From: Eleftheria terrae
GTDB taxonomy: Bacteria; Pseudomonadota; Gammaproteobacteria; Burkholderiales; Burkholderiaceae_C
Length of the DNA: 64,000 nucleotides
Reading direction: 5' to 3'
Assembly: GCF_030419005.1 (NCBI RefSeq)
Contig: NZ_CP106952.1
Span: 62,001 to 126,000 of the forward strand
The notes under the pieces are model-generated. The model was given only the letters and a program-made list of their open reading frames with translations, was not told where the DNA came from and made no database searches. Both the position numbers and the translations under genes were made by a program. Every line of letters begins with the position of its first letter. Positions within the stretch are counted from its first letter, which is position 1. Positions 44,224 to 55,192 of the stretch are shown here, in pieces.

Positions 44224-44243
44224 CCGCTGCCGCGCGGCAGCGG
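44224..44243 (-). terminator. Palindromic hairpin after padR-family gene
   Basis: A perfect 20-bp palindrome (CCGCTGCCGC and its complement) starts 12 bp after the PadR stop codon. No T-run. It is a terminator-like hairpin in the gap before the glycan cluster. Confidence 0.4.
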
Positions 44244-44254
44244 CCCCTGGCCGC

Positions 44255-44791
44255 TCAAGCCCCTTGTTGCAGTACCTGCCGCAGCTCCTCAAGCCAGGCG
44301 ATGGACGCTTCCTCGTAAAGAATGCCTCGCCGCAACAGCAGGTGGTGCAGGCGCTGGGTGCGCGTCAGGTCGGGGCCGGCGAAGTCGCGCCGCTCGATCT
44401 CGCGGTAGCGGACCAGCTGCTGCGCATGCGCTTGCAGCCGTTCCTCGATCTCGCCGTCGAGCTCGATCGCCGGCACCGCCGCGGCTGCGCGGACCTTCAC
44501 CATCAAGCCATCGCGCAAGTCGATCGGCACGCTCGCCTCGTTGGCCCAGCGCGCCAGTTCGGCACGGCCCTTGGGCAGCACGCGGTACTCGCGCTTGCGC
44601 GTCTTGCCGGCATCCGCAGCCGGCTGGGACGCGATCCAGCCGCGCTCTTCCATGCGTGCCAGCTCCCGATAGATCTGCTGGTGGGTCGCGTGCCAGAAGT
44701 GGCCGATCGACTTGTCGAAGCGCTGGGCCAGGTCGTAGCCAGACGACGATTTCTCTGTCAGCGAGGTCAACAGGGCATGGGGCAAGGACAT
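44255..44791 (-). CDS. PadR-family transcriptional regulator
   Basis: Protein of 178 aa with the N-terminal PadR winged helix (SLPHALLTSLTEKSSSGYDLAQRF ... QIYRELARMEERGWI) and a C-terminal dimerisation helix bundle of the VIR-like type. Divergent from the dienoyl-CoA reductase gene. Two mirror-image 16-bp sites lie in the shared promoter region, the nearer one 30 bp upstream of this start, so autoregulation plus control of the reductase is likely. Confidence 0.93.
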   Translation of the reverse strand: MSLPHALLTSLTEKSSSGYDLAQRFDKSIGHFWHATHQQIYRELARMEERGWIASQPAADAGKTRKREYRVLPKGRAELARWANEASVPIDLRDGLMVKVRAAAAVPAIELDGEIEERLQAHAQQLVRYREIERRDFAGPDLTRTQRLHHLLLRRGILYEEASIAWLEELRQVLQQGA

Positions 44792-44820
44792 GGGGGCGAA
44801 GCATACGACACGGCCCGGCT

Positions 44821-44836
44821 ATGCAACCAGTTGCAT
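44821..44836. promoter_or_regulatory. PadR operator, copy 1
   Basis: ATGCAACCAGTTGCAT, a near-palindrome, 29 bp upstream of the padR-family start. Its exact reverse complement occurs again at 44861. Confidence 0.65.
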
Positions 44837-44838
44837 GA

Positions 44839-47400
<2,562 letters not shown>

Positions 47401-47410
47401 ACGCCGCTGC

Positions 47411-47437
47411 GAGCACGGGGCGGGAAGCGCCGTGCTC
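47411..47437 (+). terminator. Hairpin after the dienoyl-CoA reductase gene
   Basis: GAGCACGG and CCGTGCTC arms with an 11-nt loop, ten bases past the stop, between convergent genes. No T-run. Confidence 0.4.
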
Positions 47438-47517
47438 CAGCGCCGGCCTGGCCCGGCGCCGACCCACGGCAGCGCCCCCGGCGCGGCCCGCCAGGACCCT
47501 TCACTGCCGGCGCCTGC

Positions 47518-48063
47518 TCACACAAGAAGCAGGCCGCGGAAGCCGCGTGCGGCATAGTAGGACTGCACGCCGTTGTGATACACGAACACCCTGCCATAGC
47601 GGCGGTCGCCGAAGAGCGCCCCGCCCTGTGAACGGAGCTCCGGCGGCGTCCGGATCCAGCTGGAGGTCTTCGTGTCGAACTCGCCAAGTGCCTGCAGCGC
47701 CCGGTACTGGTCTTCCGTGAGCACCTCGATGCCCATGTCGGCCGCCATCTCGATCGCGCTGCCCTCGGGCTTGTGCTCCTTGCGTGCGTCCAGCGCGGCA
47801 CGGTCGTAGCAGAGGCTCCTGCGGCCGCTCGGGCTTTCCCGCGAGCAATCGCAGAAGGTGAGGCGCTGGGTCTGCGGGTCCCTGCCGATCACGTCCGGCT
47901 CGCCGCCGGTCTGCTCCATGGCCAGGAGCGACTTCAGTGCATCGGCGCTGCCTTCGAGCCGGGCCTGGACGTCCGCCCACGCGATGCCGTGGTGGCGCTG
48001 CATGTTCTTCTCGAACCGCGCCTTCAATGCCTGGAGCAGTTCGCTGCGTTCTTGTGCCTTCAT
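47518..48063 (-). CDS. DUF4256 family protein
   Basis: Protein of 181 aa that matches the DUF4256 family along its length (RFEKNMQRHHGIAWADVQARLEG, EQTGGEPDVIGRDPQTQ, CDCSRESPSGRRSLCYDR, RRYGRVFVYHNGVQSYYAARGF). Function is unknown; no signal or membrane segment. The ATG at 48063 gives the family N-terminus although its ribosome site is weak; the long open frame to 48408 is rejected. Convergent with the reductase gene. Confidence 0.88.
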   Translation of the reverse strand: MKAQERSELLQALKARFEKNMQRHHGIAWADVQARLEGSADALKSLLAMEQTGGEPDVIGRDPQTQRLTFCDCSRESPSGRRSLCYDRAALDARKEHKPEGSAIEMAADMGIEVLTEDQYRALQALGEFDTKTSSWIRTPPELRSQGGALFGDRRYGRVFVYHNGVQSYYAARGFRGLLLV

Positions 48064-48528
48064 GTTCTTGGAGCCAGCTGGTGTTGAGTTGCAAGACAGG
48101 CGCCAGGGCCGCGACGGCTGGCACCTCCGGTGGCGCAACTGGCCGGTCCGGGCGGCAGCGCCGGCCTGGGTCACGGGCGAGCGCCCCTTGCGGCCGGGCA
48201 GGCACCGACCCACCGTCGGCCCTCCCCGATCGCGGGGCCGCCCCGGCTTGTTGCGGCCCCATTTATATCGCCGGCCGTCCGGCGCCGCCTCTCCGAACCT
48301 GCCATCCTGCGATCGCCTGGGGTCGCCGTGCCTTGCCGGGGCAGCGGGGACTGGGGCCGGGGCCGGTCCCGTACGCTCTGGCCCGGGGGAGGGAGGAAGG
48401 CGGGTCATCGGCGTCCACCAGCCCCACCCGCGCCCTCGCGGAGCGGTTCTCGTGCCGAGCGTTGCACGTCCAGCCTGTGGGGGGTGCGCAGGAGGGGGCC
48501 TTCCCCGAAGGGCGCCCCTGGCGGCCGT
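48064..48528. other. Intergenic region, no gene seen
   Basis: About 465 bp between the minus-strand queG and DUF4256 genes. GC-rich, with only spurious open frames. The DUF4256 promoter must be here. Confidence 0.4.
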
Positions 48529-49638
48529 TCAGGGGTTCCGGCTCCCGGCGTCCGGTCCGCCTTGCCGCAGCGCCCACTCGATGTGCTCCGCCAGCAGCGG
48601 GCTGGCCGCTGCCAGTGCCTCGCGCAGGGCCTGCTCCATCGCCGGCTGCGGCCCGGCGCGCAGCGCGTTGCCCATCGCCACCGCCAGGTTGCGGCGCCAG
48701 CGTTCATGGCCGATGCGGCGGATCGGGCTGCCTTCGGTGTAGCGCAGGAAATCGGCTTCGCTCCACGCCCACAGGGTTAGCAGGGGGGGATCGGTCAGCG
48801 GCGCGCGGGCGTCGAAGTCCGGCAGAGAGGCACGCTGGGCGTACTTGTTCCAAGGGCAGGCGAGCTGGCAGTCGTCGCAACCATAGATGCGGTTGCCCAT
48901 CAGCGGCCGCAGCTCCGGCGGAATCGGCCCGGCATGCTCGATCGTCAAATAGGAGATGCAGCGCCGGGCATCCAGCCGGTGCGGCGCCACGATGGCGCCG
49001 GTGGGGCAGGCCTGCAGGCAGGCGCTGCAGGAGCCGCAATGCGCGCTCTCGGGAGCGCTCGGCGGCAGCGCAAGGTCGAGGTAGATCTCGCCGAGGAAGA
49101 ACATCGAGCCCGCCTCCCGGTGCAGCACCAGGGTGTGCTTGCCGCGCCAGCCCTGCCCGCTGCGGCTGGCCAGCTCGGCCTCCAGCACCGGTGCCGAATC
49201 GGTGAAGACGCGGTGGCCGAAGGGCCCCAGCCGCTCGGCCATGCGGTCGGCCAGCTTCTGCAAGCGCTGGCGCATCACCTTGTGGTAGTCGCGCCCGCGG
49301 GCATAGAGCGACACGGTGGCCGCTTCGGGTCGCCGCAGCCGGTCGAACTCCACCGCCTGCCAGCCGGGCGGCGTGCCGCGCGGCAGGTAGTCCATGCGGG
49401 CGGTGATCACGCTCACCGTGCCGGGCACCAGCTCCGCCGGCCGCGCCCGTTTCAGGCCGTGCGCCTCCATATAGGCCATCGATCCGTGAAATCCTTCGGC
49501 GAGCCAGGCCAGCAGGCCGGCCTCGGCACTGGCCAGGTCGACGCCCGCGACGCCGATCTGTGAAAATCCCAGCTCACGCGCCCACTGTCCGACCTCGGCC
49601 AGCAGGGCGGCGTGATCGACGACCTTGGATTGATGCAT
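48529..49638 (-). CDS. queG: Epoxyqueuosine reductase
   Basis: Iron-sulfur and cobalamin enzyme of 369 aa that reduces epoxyqueuosine in tRNA to queuosine, the last step of queuosine synthesis. Two [4Fe-4S] clusters are indicated by CGSCSACLQACP and, further on, CDDCQLACPWN, as in QueG. The family N-terminal ARELGFSQIGVAGVDL and the MDYLPRGTPPG loop are present. The ATG at 49638 directly abuts the start codon of the divergent tsaE gene. Confidence 0.95.
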   Translation of the reverse strand: MHQSKVVDHAALLAEVGQWARELGFSQIGVAGVDLASAEAGLLAWLAEGFHGSMAYMEAHGLKRARPAELVPGTVSVITARMDYLPRGTPPGWQAVEFDRLRRPEAATVSLYARGRDYHKVMRQRLQKLADRMAERLGPFGHRVFTDSAPVLEAELASRSGQGWRGKHTLVLHREAGSMFFLGEIYLDLALPPSAPESAHCGSCSACLQACPTGAIVAPHRLDARRCISYLTIEHAGPIPPELRPLMGNRIYGCDDCQLACPWNKYAQRASLPDFDARAPLTDPPLLTLWAWSEADFLRYTEGSPIRRIGHERWRRNLAVAMGNALRAGPQPAMEQALREALAAASPLLAEHIEWALRQGGPDAGSRNP

Positions 49639-50106
49639 CCCCCGATTCTAGAAAGCCGCCGCCTGCACTGGGCCGACGAGGCCGCCTGTGCCGCCTTTGC
49701 GCAAGGCCTCGCCCGGCGGCCCGAACTGCGCACTGCCTTCATCGAACTGCAGGGCCCCCTGGGCGCCGGCAAGACGACCTTCGTGCGCCACCTGCTGCGC
49801 GCCCTGGGCGTCACCGGCCGCATCAAGAGCCCCACCTACGCGGTGATGGAGCCCTACGAGCTGCCTGGCCTGCCGGCCTGGCATTTCGACTTCTACCGCT
49901 TCGACGACCCCCGCGAATGGGAGGACGCCGGCTTTCGCGATGTCCTCGCCAGCCCCGGCCTCAAGCTGGTGGAATGGGCCGAGCGCGCCGGTGGCCTGCT
50001 GCCGGTCGCCGACCTGCGCATGGAACTTGCCACGGCGCCGGATGACCAACGCGAAGTGACCCTCACTGCCCACACCCCCCTCGGCCAGGCCTTGCTGGCT
50101 GCATGA
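49633..50106 (+). CDS. tsaE: tRNA threonylcarbamoyladenosine biosynthesis ATPase TsaE
   Basis: P-loop ATPase of 157 aa needed with TsaB/TsaD for t6A formation on ANN-decoding tRNAs. The Walker A motif is GPLGAGKTTFVRHLLR (about 41-56). The family segments IKSPTYAVMEPYEL and WHFDFYRFDDPREWEDAGF follow. The ATG at 49633 is used; a GTG at 49612 is possible. The amidase gene begins 4 bp after its stop, a common arrangement in Burkholderiales. Confidence 0.95.
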   Translation: MHPPILESRRLHWADEAACAAFAQGLARRPELRTAFIELQGPLGAGKTTFVRHLLRALGVTGRIKSPTYAVMEPYELPGLPAWHFDFYRFDDPREWEDAGFRDVLASPGLKLVEWAERAGGLLPVADLRMELATAPDDQREVTLTAHTPLGQALLAA

Positions 50107-50110
50107 CCCC

Positions 50111-51487
50111 ATGACACAGCGGCGCGAACTCCTTCGACATGCCGGCAGCCTGGTGCTGCTGCTCACCGCCCCCCGCCTCGCCTTCGGCGCCAGCATCGTG
50201 GCGGTGCGGGTGTGGCCTGCCGACGAATACACCCGCGTGACCCTGGAAAGCGACACGCCGCTGCAGGCCAAGCACTTCGTGGTGGGCAACCCCGACCGCA
50301 TGGTGATCGACATCGAGGGCCTGGAGCTGAGCCCGGCCTTGCGCGAGATCGTCGGCAAGGTGCGGGCGGATGATCCCTACATCGCCGGCGTGCGGGTCGG
50401 CCAGAACCAGCCCCGCGTGGTGCGGCTGGTCATCGACCTGAAGCAGGCCGCACTGCCGCAGATGTTCACCCTGGCACCGGTGGCCCACTACCAGCACCGG
50501 CTGGTGTTCGACCTCCACCCCACCGTGGAGCCCGATCCGTTGCTGGCGCTGATCCGCGACAAGGAAAAGGCGGAGCGACAGGCCCAGGCGGCCATCAACG
50601 ACGCGCTCGGCGAGTTCATCGACCGCAGCAAGGGCAACAACAGCAAGCCGCCGGCCGCCCCGCCGCCGGTGGCAGCGGCCTCGGCCCCGCCCGAGTCACC
50701 GGCCGCCGGGCCGGCGGCGCCCCCGGGCCCCGGTACGCGCAAGGCCGAGCTGGACGCGAAGGAAAAGAAGAAGATCGACCGCCTAGTCATCGTGGCGCTG
50801 GATCCCGGCCATGGCGGCGAGGACCCGGGGGCCATCGGGCCCAGCGGGCTGAAGGAGAAGGACGTGGTGCTGCAGATCGCGCGCAAGCTGCGCGAGCGCA
50901 TCAACGCCGAGCCCAACATGCGGGCCCTGATGACCCGCGACTCGGACTTCTTCGTGCCGTTGAACCAGCGGGTGGACAAGGCCCGCCGGGTGCAGGCCGA
51001 CCTGTTCATCTCGGTGCACGCCGATGCCTTCATCACGCCGCAGGCGCGCGGCGCCTCGGTCTTCGCGCTGTCCGAGCGCGGGGCCACCAGCACCGCCGCG
51101 CGCTGGATCGCGCAGAAGGAAAACGCGGCCGACCTGGTGGGCGGCGTCAACGTGAAGCATGCCGACAGCCATGTGATGCGGGCCCTGCTCGACATGTCCA
51201 CCACCGCCCAGATCAATGACAGCCTGCGTGTCGGCAGCGAGGTGCTGGGCCAGATCGGCAAGGTCGGCAAGCTGCACAAGTCGCGGGTCGAGCAGGCCGG
51301 CTTCGCGGTGCTGAAGGCCCCCGACATTCCCTCGATCCTGGTGGAAACCGCCTTCATCTCCAATCCCGAGGAAGAGTCCAAGCTCAAGAGCGCCGACTAC
51401 CAGGAAGAACTGGTGGATGCCATCATGACCGGCATCCGGCGCTACTTCGCCAAGAACCCGCCGCTGGCCCGCAACCGGCAGCTCTGA
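50111..51487 (+). CDS. N-acetylmuramoyl-L-alanine amidase (AmiC-type)
   Basis: Periplasmic zinc amidase of 458 aa that splits daughter-cell peptidoglycan. Tat-type signal with TQRRELLRHAGS (1-27), then an AMIN domain (about 30-130) for septal targeting. A proline/alanine linker (about 175-210) leads to the Amidase_3 domain from about 225. Zinc ligands and catalytic residues lie in LDPGHGGEDPGAIGP, FISVHADAF and LVETAFISNPEEE. Four bases after tsaE, so probably co-translated. amiC is the best orthologue name, but AmiA/B cannot be excluded, so the symbol is left open. Confidence 0.94.
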   Translation: MTQRRELLRHAGSLVLLLTAPRLAFGASIVAVRVWPADEYTRVTLESDTPLQAKHFVVGNPDRMVIDIEGLELSPALREIVGKVRADDPYIAGVRVGQNQPRVVRLVIDLKQAALPQMFTLAPVAHYQHRLVFDLHPTVEPDPLLALIRDKEKAERQAQAAINDALGEFIDRSKGNNSKPPAAPPPVAAASAPPESPAAGPAAPPGPGTRKAELDAKEKKKIDRLVIVALDPGHGGEDPGAIGPSGLKEKDVVLQIARKLRERINAEPNMRALMTRDSDFFVPLNQRVDKARRVQADLFISVHADAFITPQARGASVFALSERGATSTAARWIAQKENAADLVGGVNVKHADSHVMRALLDMSTTAQINDSLRVGSEVLGQIGKVGKLHKSRVEQAGFAVLKAPDIPSILVETAFISNPEEESKLKSADYQEELVDAIMTGIRRYFAKNPPLARNRQL

Positions 51488-51512
51488 CGGCGCAGCGGCG
51501 GCCGGCCGACCC

Positions 51513-52235
51513 TCACGCTCCCCCTTCGCGCAGCCACTCGCCCAGCCGTGCCAGCGTGACAGGCTGCGGCGTGCACAGGTCGTCGCAGACCCGCAGCGCA
51601 CCGTCGAACGGGCCGGCCGCGAAGTAGGCGCTGCGCGTGATGACGGTGGCGATGCCGGCGGCCCGGGCCGCGGCCAGCCCGTTTGGCGAGTCTTCCAGCG
51701 CCACCGCCTCGACGGGCCGGCAGCCCAGCCGCTGCAAGGCCAGCCGGTAGGCCTGGGGGTCGGGCTTCTTGCGAGGCGCGTCTTCGGCACACACCACCGC
51801 GGCGAAGCGGCCCGGCCAGCCGGCTCCCAGCGCGGGGCGCAGCAGGGCCTCCACATTGGCCCGGCCACTGGTGGTGGCGATCGCCTGGGCCACGCCCAGG
51901 CTGCGGCCCTCCTCCATCAGCGCCCGGACACCCGGCCGCAGCGGCAGGCCGGCACCCGCGAGCCGCTCGAGGTGGAAGCGGTTCTTGCGACGGTGCAGTT
52001 CGCCGGCCAGCCGTTCGCGCGCGGCTCCCGGCGGCGGGGCGTCCGGCCGCTGGGCCAGGTCGTGCAGCAGGCGCTCGTAACCACCGGCCACCTGCAGCAG
52101 CCGGCCATAGTCGGATTCGCTCCAGCGCCATGGCAGGCCCATCGACTCGAAGGCGAGGTTGAAGGCCACGCGGTGGCCATCCCGCTCGGTCTCGGCCACC
52201 GTGCCGTCAATGTCCCAGATGAGCGCGCGCAGCAC
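51513..52235 (-). CDS. cbbY: HAD phosphatase CbbY (xylulose-1,5-bisphosphate phosphatase-like)
   Basis: HAD hydrolase of 240 aa. The nucleophile motif is LIWDIDGTVAETERDGHR (D9 and D11), motif II TTSGRANVEAL, and the acidic motif EDSPNGLAAARAAG. The TERDGHRVAFN and SDYGRLLQVAGGYERL segments identify CbbY rather than the phosphoglycolate phosphatase CbbZ. CbbY removes xylulose-1,5-bisphosphate, a RuBisCO misfire product that inhibits the enzyme. GTG start at 52235, 10 bp after the transketolase stop. Last gene of the operon. Confidence 0.9.
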   Translation of the reverse strand: MLRALIWDIDGTVAETERDGHRVAFNLAFESMGLPWRWSESDYGRLLQVAGGYERLLHDLAQRPDAPPPGAARERLAGELHRRKNRFHLERLAGAGLPLRPGVRALMEEGRSLGVAQAIATTSGRANVEALLRPALGAGWPGRFAAVVCAEDAPRKKPDPQAYRLALQRLGCRPVEAVALEDSPNGLAAARAAGIATVITRSAYFAAGPFDGALRVCDDLCTPQPVTLARLGEWLREGGA

Positions 52236-52245
52236 GGCCGGCGCC

Positions 52246-54279
52246 TCAGCCGGCGGCCGGCAGTGCGCGCTGCAGGGCGTCGAGGTGCAGCACCACGTGT
52301 TCGGCCAGCCGCTCGGCGGTGAGCCCGAAGTGGCGCGACAGCTCCGCGGCCGGCGCGGAGGCGCCATAGCCATCCAGCCCCAGCGCCGCCACGCAGCCGT
52401 ACTGGCTCCACCACCGCGTCACGCCGGCCTCGACGCCAAAGCGGGGCAGGCCCGGCGGCAGCACCTGCGCTTGCCACTCGTCGGGCTGGCGGTCGAACAC
52501 GCTGCTGCAGGGCATGGAGACAATGCGCACCGGCACGCCACGCGCATCGAGCAGTCCCTGGGCCTGCACCGCGAGCCCCACCTCCGAGCCGGTGGCCAGC
52601 AGCACGGCCAGCGCCTGTGGCCGGTCGCTGAGCACGTAGGCACCCTGCTGAATGGCGGTGACCTGCTCCGCATTGCGACGCTGCGCCGGCAACACCTGGC
52701 GCGACAGCAGCAGGGCACTGGGTCCCGGCCGCTGCACCGCGCTGCTCCAGGCCACCGCGGTCTCTGCGGTGTCGCAGGGACGCCAGACATCCAGCCCGGG
52801 AATCAGCCGCAAGCTGGCCGCATGCTCGACGGGCTGGTGCGTCGGCCCGTCCTCGCCCAGGCCGATGGAGTCGTGCGTCAGCACATGCACCACCCGGCAG
52901 CGCATGAGTGCCGCCATGCGCAGGGCATTGCGGCTGTAGTCGCTGAAGGTGAGGAAGGTGCCGCCATACGGCAGCCAGCCGCCATGCAGCGCCAGGCCGT
53001 TCATCACGGCGGCCATGCCGAATTCGCGCACGCCGTAGTGAATGTGCCGCCCGCCCGGCCGGTCGCCGGCCACCGCGCCGCAGCGGGGAAAGTCGGTGAG
53101 CGTCGAGCCGGTGAGGTCGGCCGAGCCGCCCAGCAGCTCCGGCAGTGCATGGGCGAGCGCCGCCAGCACCTGCTGCGAGGCCCGGCGGGTGGCCACCGCC
53201 TCGGTGCTGGCGCCGAAACCGGCCAGCAGGGGCAGCAGCGTTTCCTGGAAGTCGCCGGGCAGTTCGCCGCGCAGACGGCGCTCGAATTCCGTGGCCAGCC
53301 GGGGGTGGGCGTCGCGGTAGGCTGCCAGCCGGGCATGCCAGTGCTGCCGCCATGCTGCGCCGCGCGCCCGGGCGTCCCAGGCGGCATAGACCGGCGGCGG
53401 GATGTGAAACGGCGGATGCGGCCAGCCGATGGCCTCGCGCGTCAGCTGCACCTCGGCTTCGCCCAGCGCTTCGCCATGTGCCTTCGCGCTGCCGGCCCGG
53501 TGCGGCGAGCCGCGGCCGATCTCGGTGCGGCAGACGATGAGCGTTGGCCGCTCGCTGTCCGGCGCCGTCGCCTGCCGCAGCGCCGCATCGACCGCCGCCA
53601 CGTCATGGCCGTCAATCGGTCCGAGCACCTGCCAGCCATAGGCGCGAAAGCGCGCCGGCGTGTCGTCCGGGAACCAGGGGCCGACCGGGCCGTCGATCGA
53701 GATGCCGTTGTCGTCGTACAGCACCACCAGCTTGCGCAGCCGCCAGGCGGCAGCCAGCGAGCAGGCCTCATGGCTGATGCCCTCCATCAGGCAGCCGTCG
53801 CCCACGAATGCGAAGGTGCGGTGGTCCACCACCGCGTGGCCTTCGCGATTGAACTCATCGGCCAGCAGCTTCTCGGCCAGGGCCATGCCGACCGCGTTGG
53901 CCAGGCCCTGGCCCAGCGGCCCGGTGGTGGTCTCCACGCCGGGCGTGTGGCCCACCTCGGGGTGTCCGGGCGTCAGGCTGTGCAGCTGGCGGAAGCGCCG
54001 CAGCTCCTGCATCGGCAGGTCGTAGCCGCTGAGGTGCAGCAGGGCATACAGCAGCATGGACGCATGGCCGTTGGACAGCACGAACCGGTCGCGGTCGGGC
54101 CATTGCGGGTCGGCCGGGTCGTGCCGCAGGTGGCGGCCCCACAGCGCCACCGCCATCTCCGCCATGCCCATGGGCGCGCCGGGATGGCCACTGCGGGCCT
54201 GTTGCACCGCGTCCATCGCCAGTGCGCGCAGTGCGTTGGCCATCTGGCGGTCGGTGTCGTCGGGGTGGTCGGGATGCAT
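52246..54279 (-). CDS. cbbT: Transketolase
   Basis: Thiamine-diphosphate enzyme of 677 aa that shuttles two-carbon units in the regeneration of RuBP. ThDP-binding GDGCLMEGISHEACSLAAAW and the N-terminal DAVQQARSGHPGAPMGMAEMAVALW match transketolases; the pyrimidine-domain segment DSIGLGEDGPTHQPVEH is intact. ATG at 54279 follows cbbP by 15 bp. Full length. Confidence 0.97.
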   Translation of the reverse strand: MHPDHPDDTDRQMANALRALAMDAVQQARSGHPGAPMGMAEMAVALWGRHLRHDPADPQWPDRDRFVLSNGHASMLLYALLHLSGYDLPMQELRRFRQLHSLTPGHPEVGHTPGVETTTGPLGQGLANAVGMALAEKLLADEFNREGHAVVDHRTFAFVGDGCLMEGISHEACSLAAAWRLRKLVVLYDDNGISIDGPVGPWFPDDTPARFRAYGWQVLGPIDGHDVAAVDAALRQATAPDSERPTLIVCRTEIGRGSPHRAGSAKAHGEALGEAEVQLTREAIGWPHPPFHIPPPVYAAWDARARGAAWRQHWHARLAAYRDAHPRLATEFERRLRGELPGDFQETLLPLLAGFGASTEAVATRRASQQVLAALAHALPELLGGSADLTGSTLTDFPRCGAVAGDRPGGRHIHYGVREFGMAAVMNGLALHGGWLPYGGTFLTFSDYSRNALRMAALMRCRVVHVLTHDSIGLGEDGPTHQPVEHAASLRLIPGLDVWRPCDTAETAVAWSSAVQRPGPSALLLSRQVLPAQRRNAEQVTAIQQGAYVLSDRPQALAVLLATGSEVGLAVQAQGLLDARGVPVRIVSMPCSSVFDRQPDEWQAQVLPPGLPRFGVEAGVTRWWSQYGCVAALGLDGYGASAPAAELSRHFGLTAERLAEHVVLHLDALQRALPAAG

Positions 54280-54294
54280 GGCGTTCTCCTTGCC

Positions 54295-55170
54295 TCAGGC
54301 GTGTTGCGCGCGGCCGATCTCGACCAGGCGCAGGATCATCGGGGTCAGGATCAGTTGCATCGCGAGATCCATGCGGCCGCCCGGCACGACGATGGTGTTG
54401 GCCCGCGACATGAAGGAGTCACCGATCATCGACAGCAGATACGGGAAGTCGATGCCGCGCGGATTGCGGAAGCGGATCACCGTCATGCTCTCGCCGGCGG
54501 TCGGAATGTCGCGGGCGATGAAGGGGTTGGAGGTGTCCACCACCGGCACCCGCTGGAAGTTGATGTCGGTCTCGGCAAACTGCGGGCAGATGTAGTGCAC
54601 GTAGTCGTACATGCGCCGCAGGATGGTGTCGGCCACCGCTTCCTTCGAGTAGCCGCGTTCATGGGTGTCGCGGTGGATCTTCTGGATCCACTCGAGGTTG
54701 ATGATGGGCACCACGCCGATCTTCAGGTCCGCATGGCGTGCCAGGTCCACCTGCGCGGTGCGCACGCAGCCGTGCAGGCCTTCGTAGAACAGCAGGTCGG
54801 TGTCCACCGGCGTGTCCTGCCAGGGCGTGAAGGTGCCGACGTCCTGGCCATGGCGGGCCGCCTCGTCGCTGTTGTGCAGGTAGTGGCGCGTCCGGCAGCG
54901 GCCTGCCTCGCCGTAGGCCCGGAACTCGCGCTCCAGCAGGGCCCACTCATTCGCCTCCGGCCCGAAGTGGCTCATCGGCCGGCCCTCGCGGTCGGCCGCC
55001 TCGACGCAGGCCTTCATGGCATGGCGGGTGTGGCGGTGGAAGGCATCACCTTCGATCATCGCGGCCCGTATGCCTTCACGACGGAAGATGTTGTCGAAGG
55101 TGCGCTTGACGGTGCTCGTGCCGGCGCCGCTGGAGCCGGTGACGGCAATGACGGGATGTTTCCTCGACAT
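54295..55170 (-). CDS. cbbP: Phosphoribulokinase
   Basis: Kinase of 291 aa that makes RuBP from ribulose-5-phosphate with ATP. P-loop GSSGAGTSTV (about 12-21), substrate segments GDAFHRHTRHAM and SHFGPEANEW, and catalytic region TPVDTDLLFYEGLHGC are as in proteobacterial PRK. Separated by 22 bp from cbbF upstream. Confidence 0.97.
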   Translation of the reverse strand: MSRKHPVIAVTGSSGAGTSTVKRTFDNIFRREGIRAAMIEGDAFHRHTRHAMKACVEAADREGRPMSHFGPEANEWALLEREFRAYGEAGRCRTRHYLHNSDEAARHGQDVGTFTPWQDTPVDTDLLFYEGLHGCVRTAQVDLARHADLKIGVVPIINLEWIQKIHRDTHERGYSKEAVADTILRRMYDYVHYICPQFAETDINFQRVPVVDTSNPFIARDIPTAGESMTVIRFRNPRGIDFPYLLSMIGDSFMSRANTIVVPGGRMDLAMQLILTPMILRLVEIGRAQHA

Positions 55171-55192
55171 GGGGGGCTCCTGTGCGCCGCGC

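Noticed and set aside
51513..52235. cbbZ (phosphoglycolate phosphatase) as the last gene of the CBB operon
   Set aside because: The TERDGHR and YGRLLQVAGGYERL segments match CbbY; the Gph/CbbZ N-terminal LDGTLVDS-type motif is absent.
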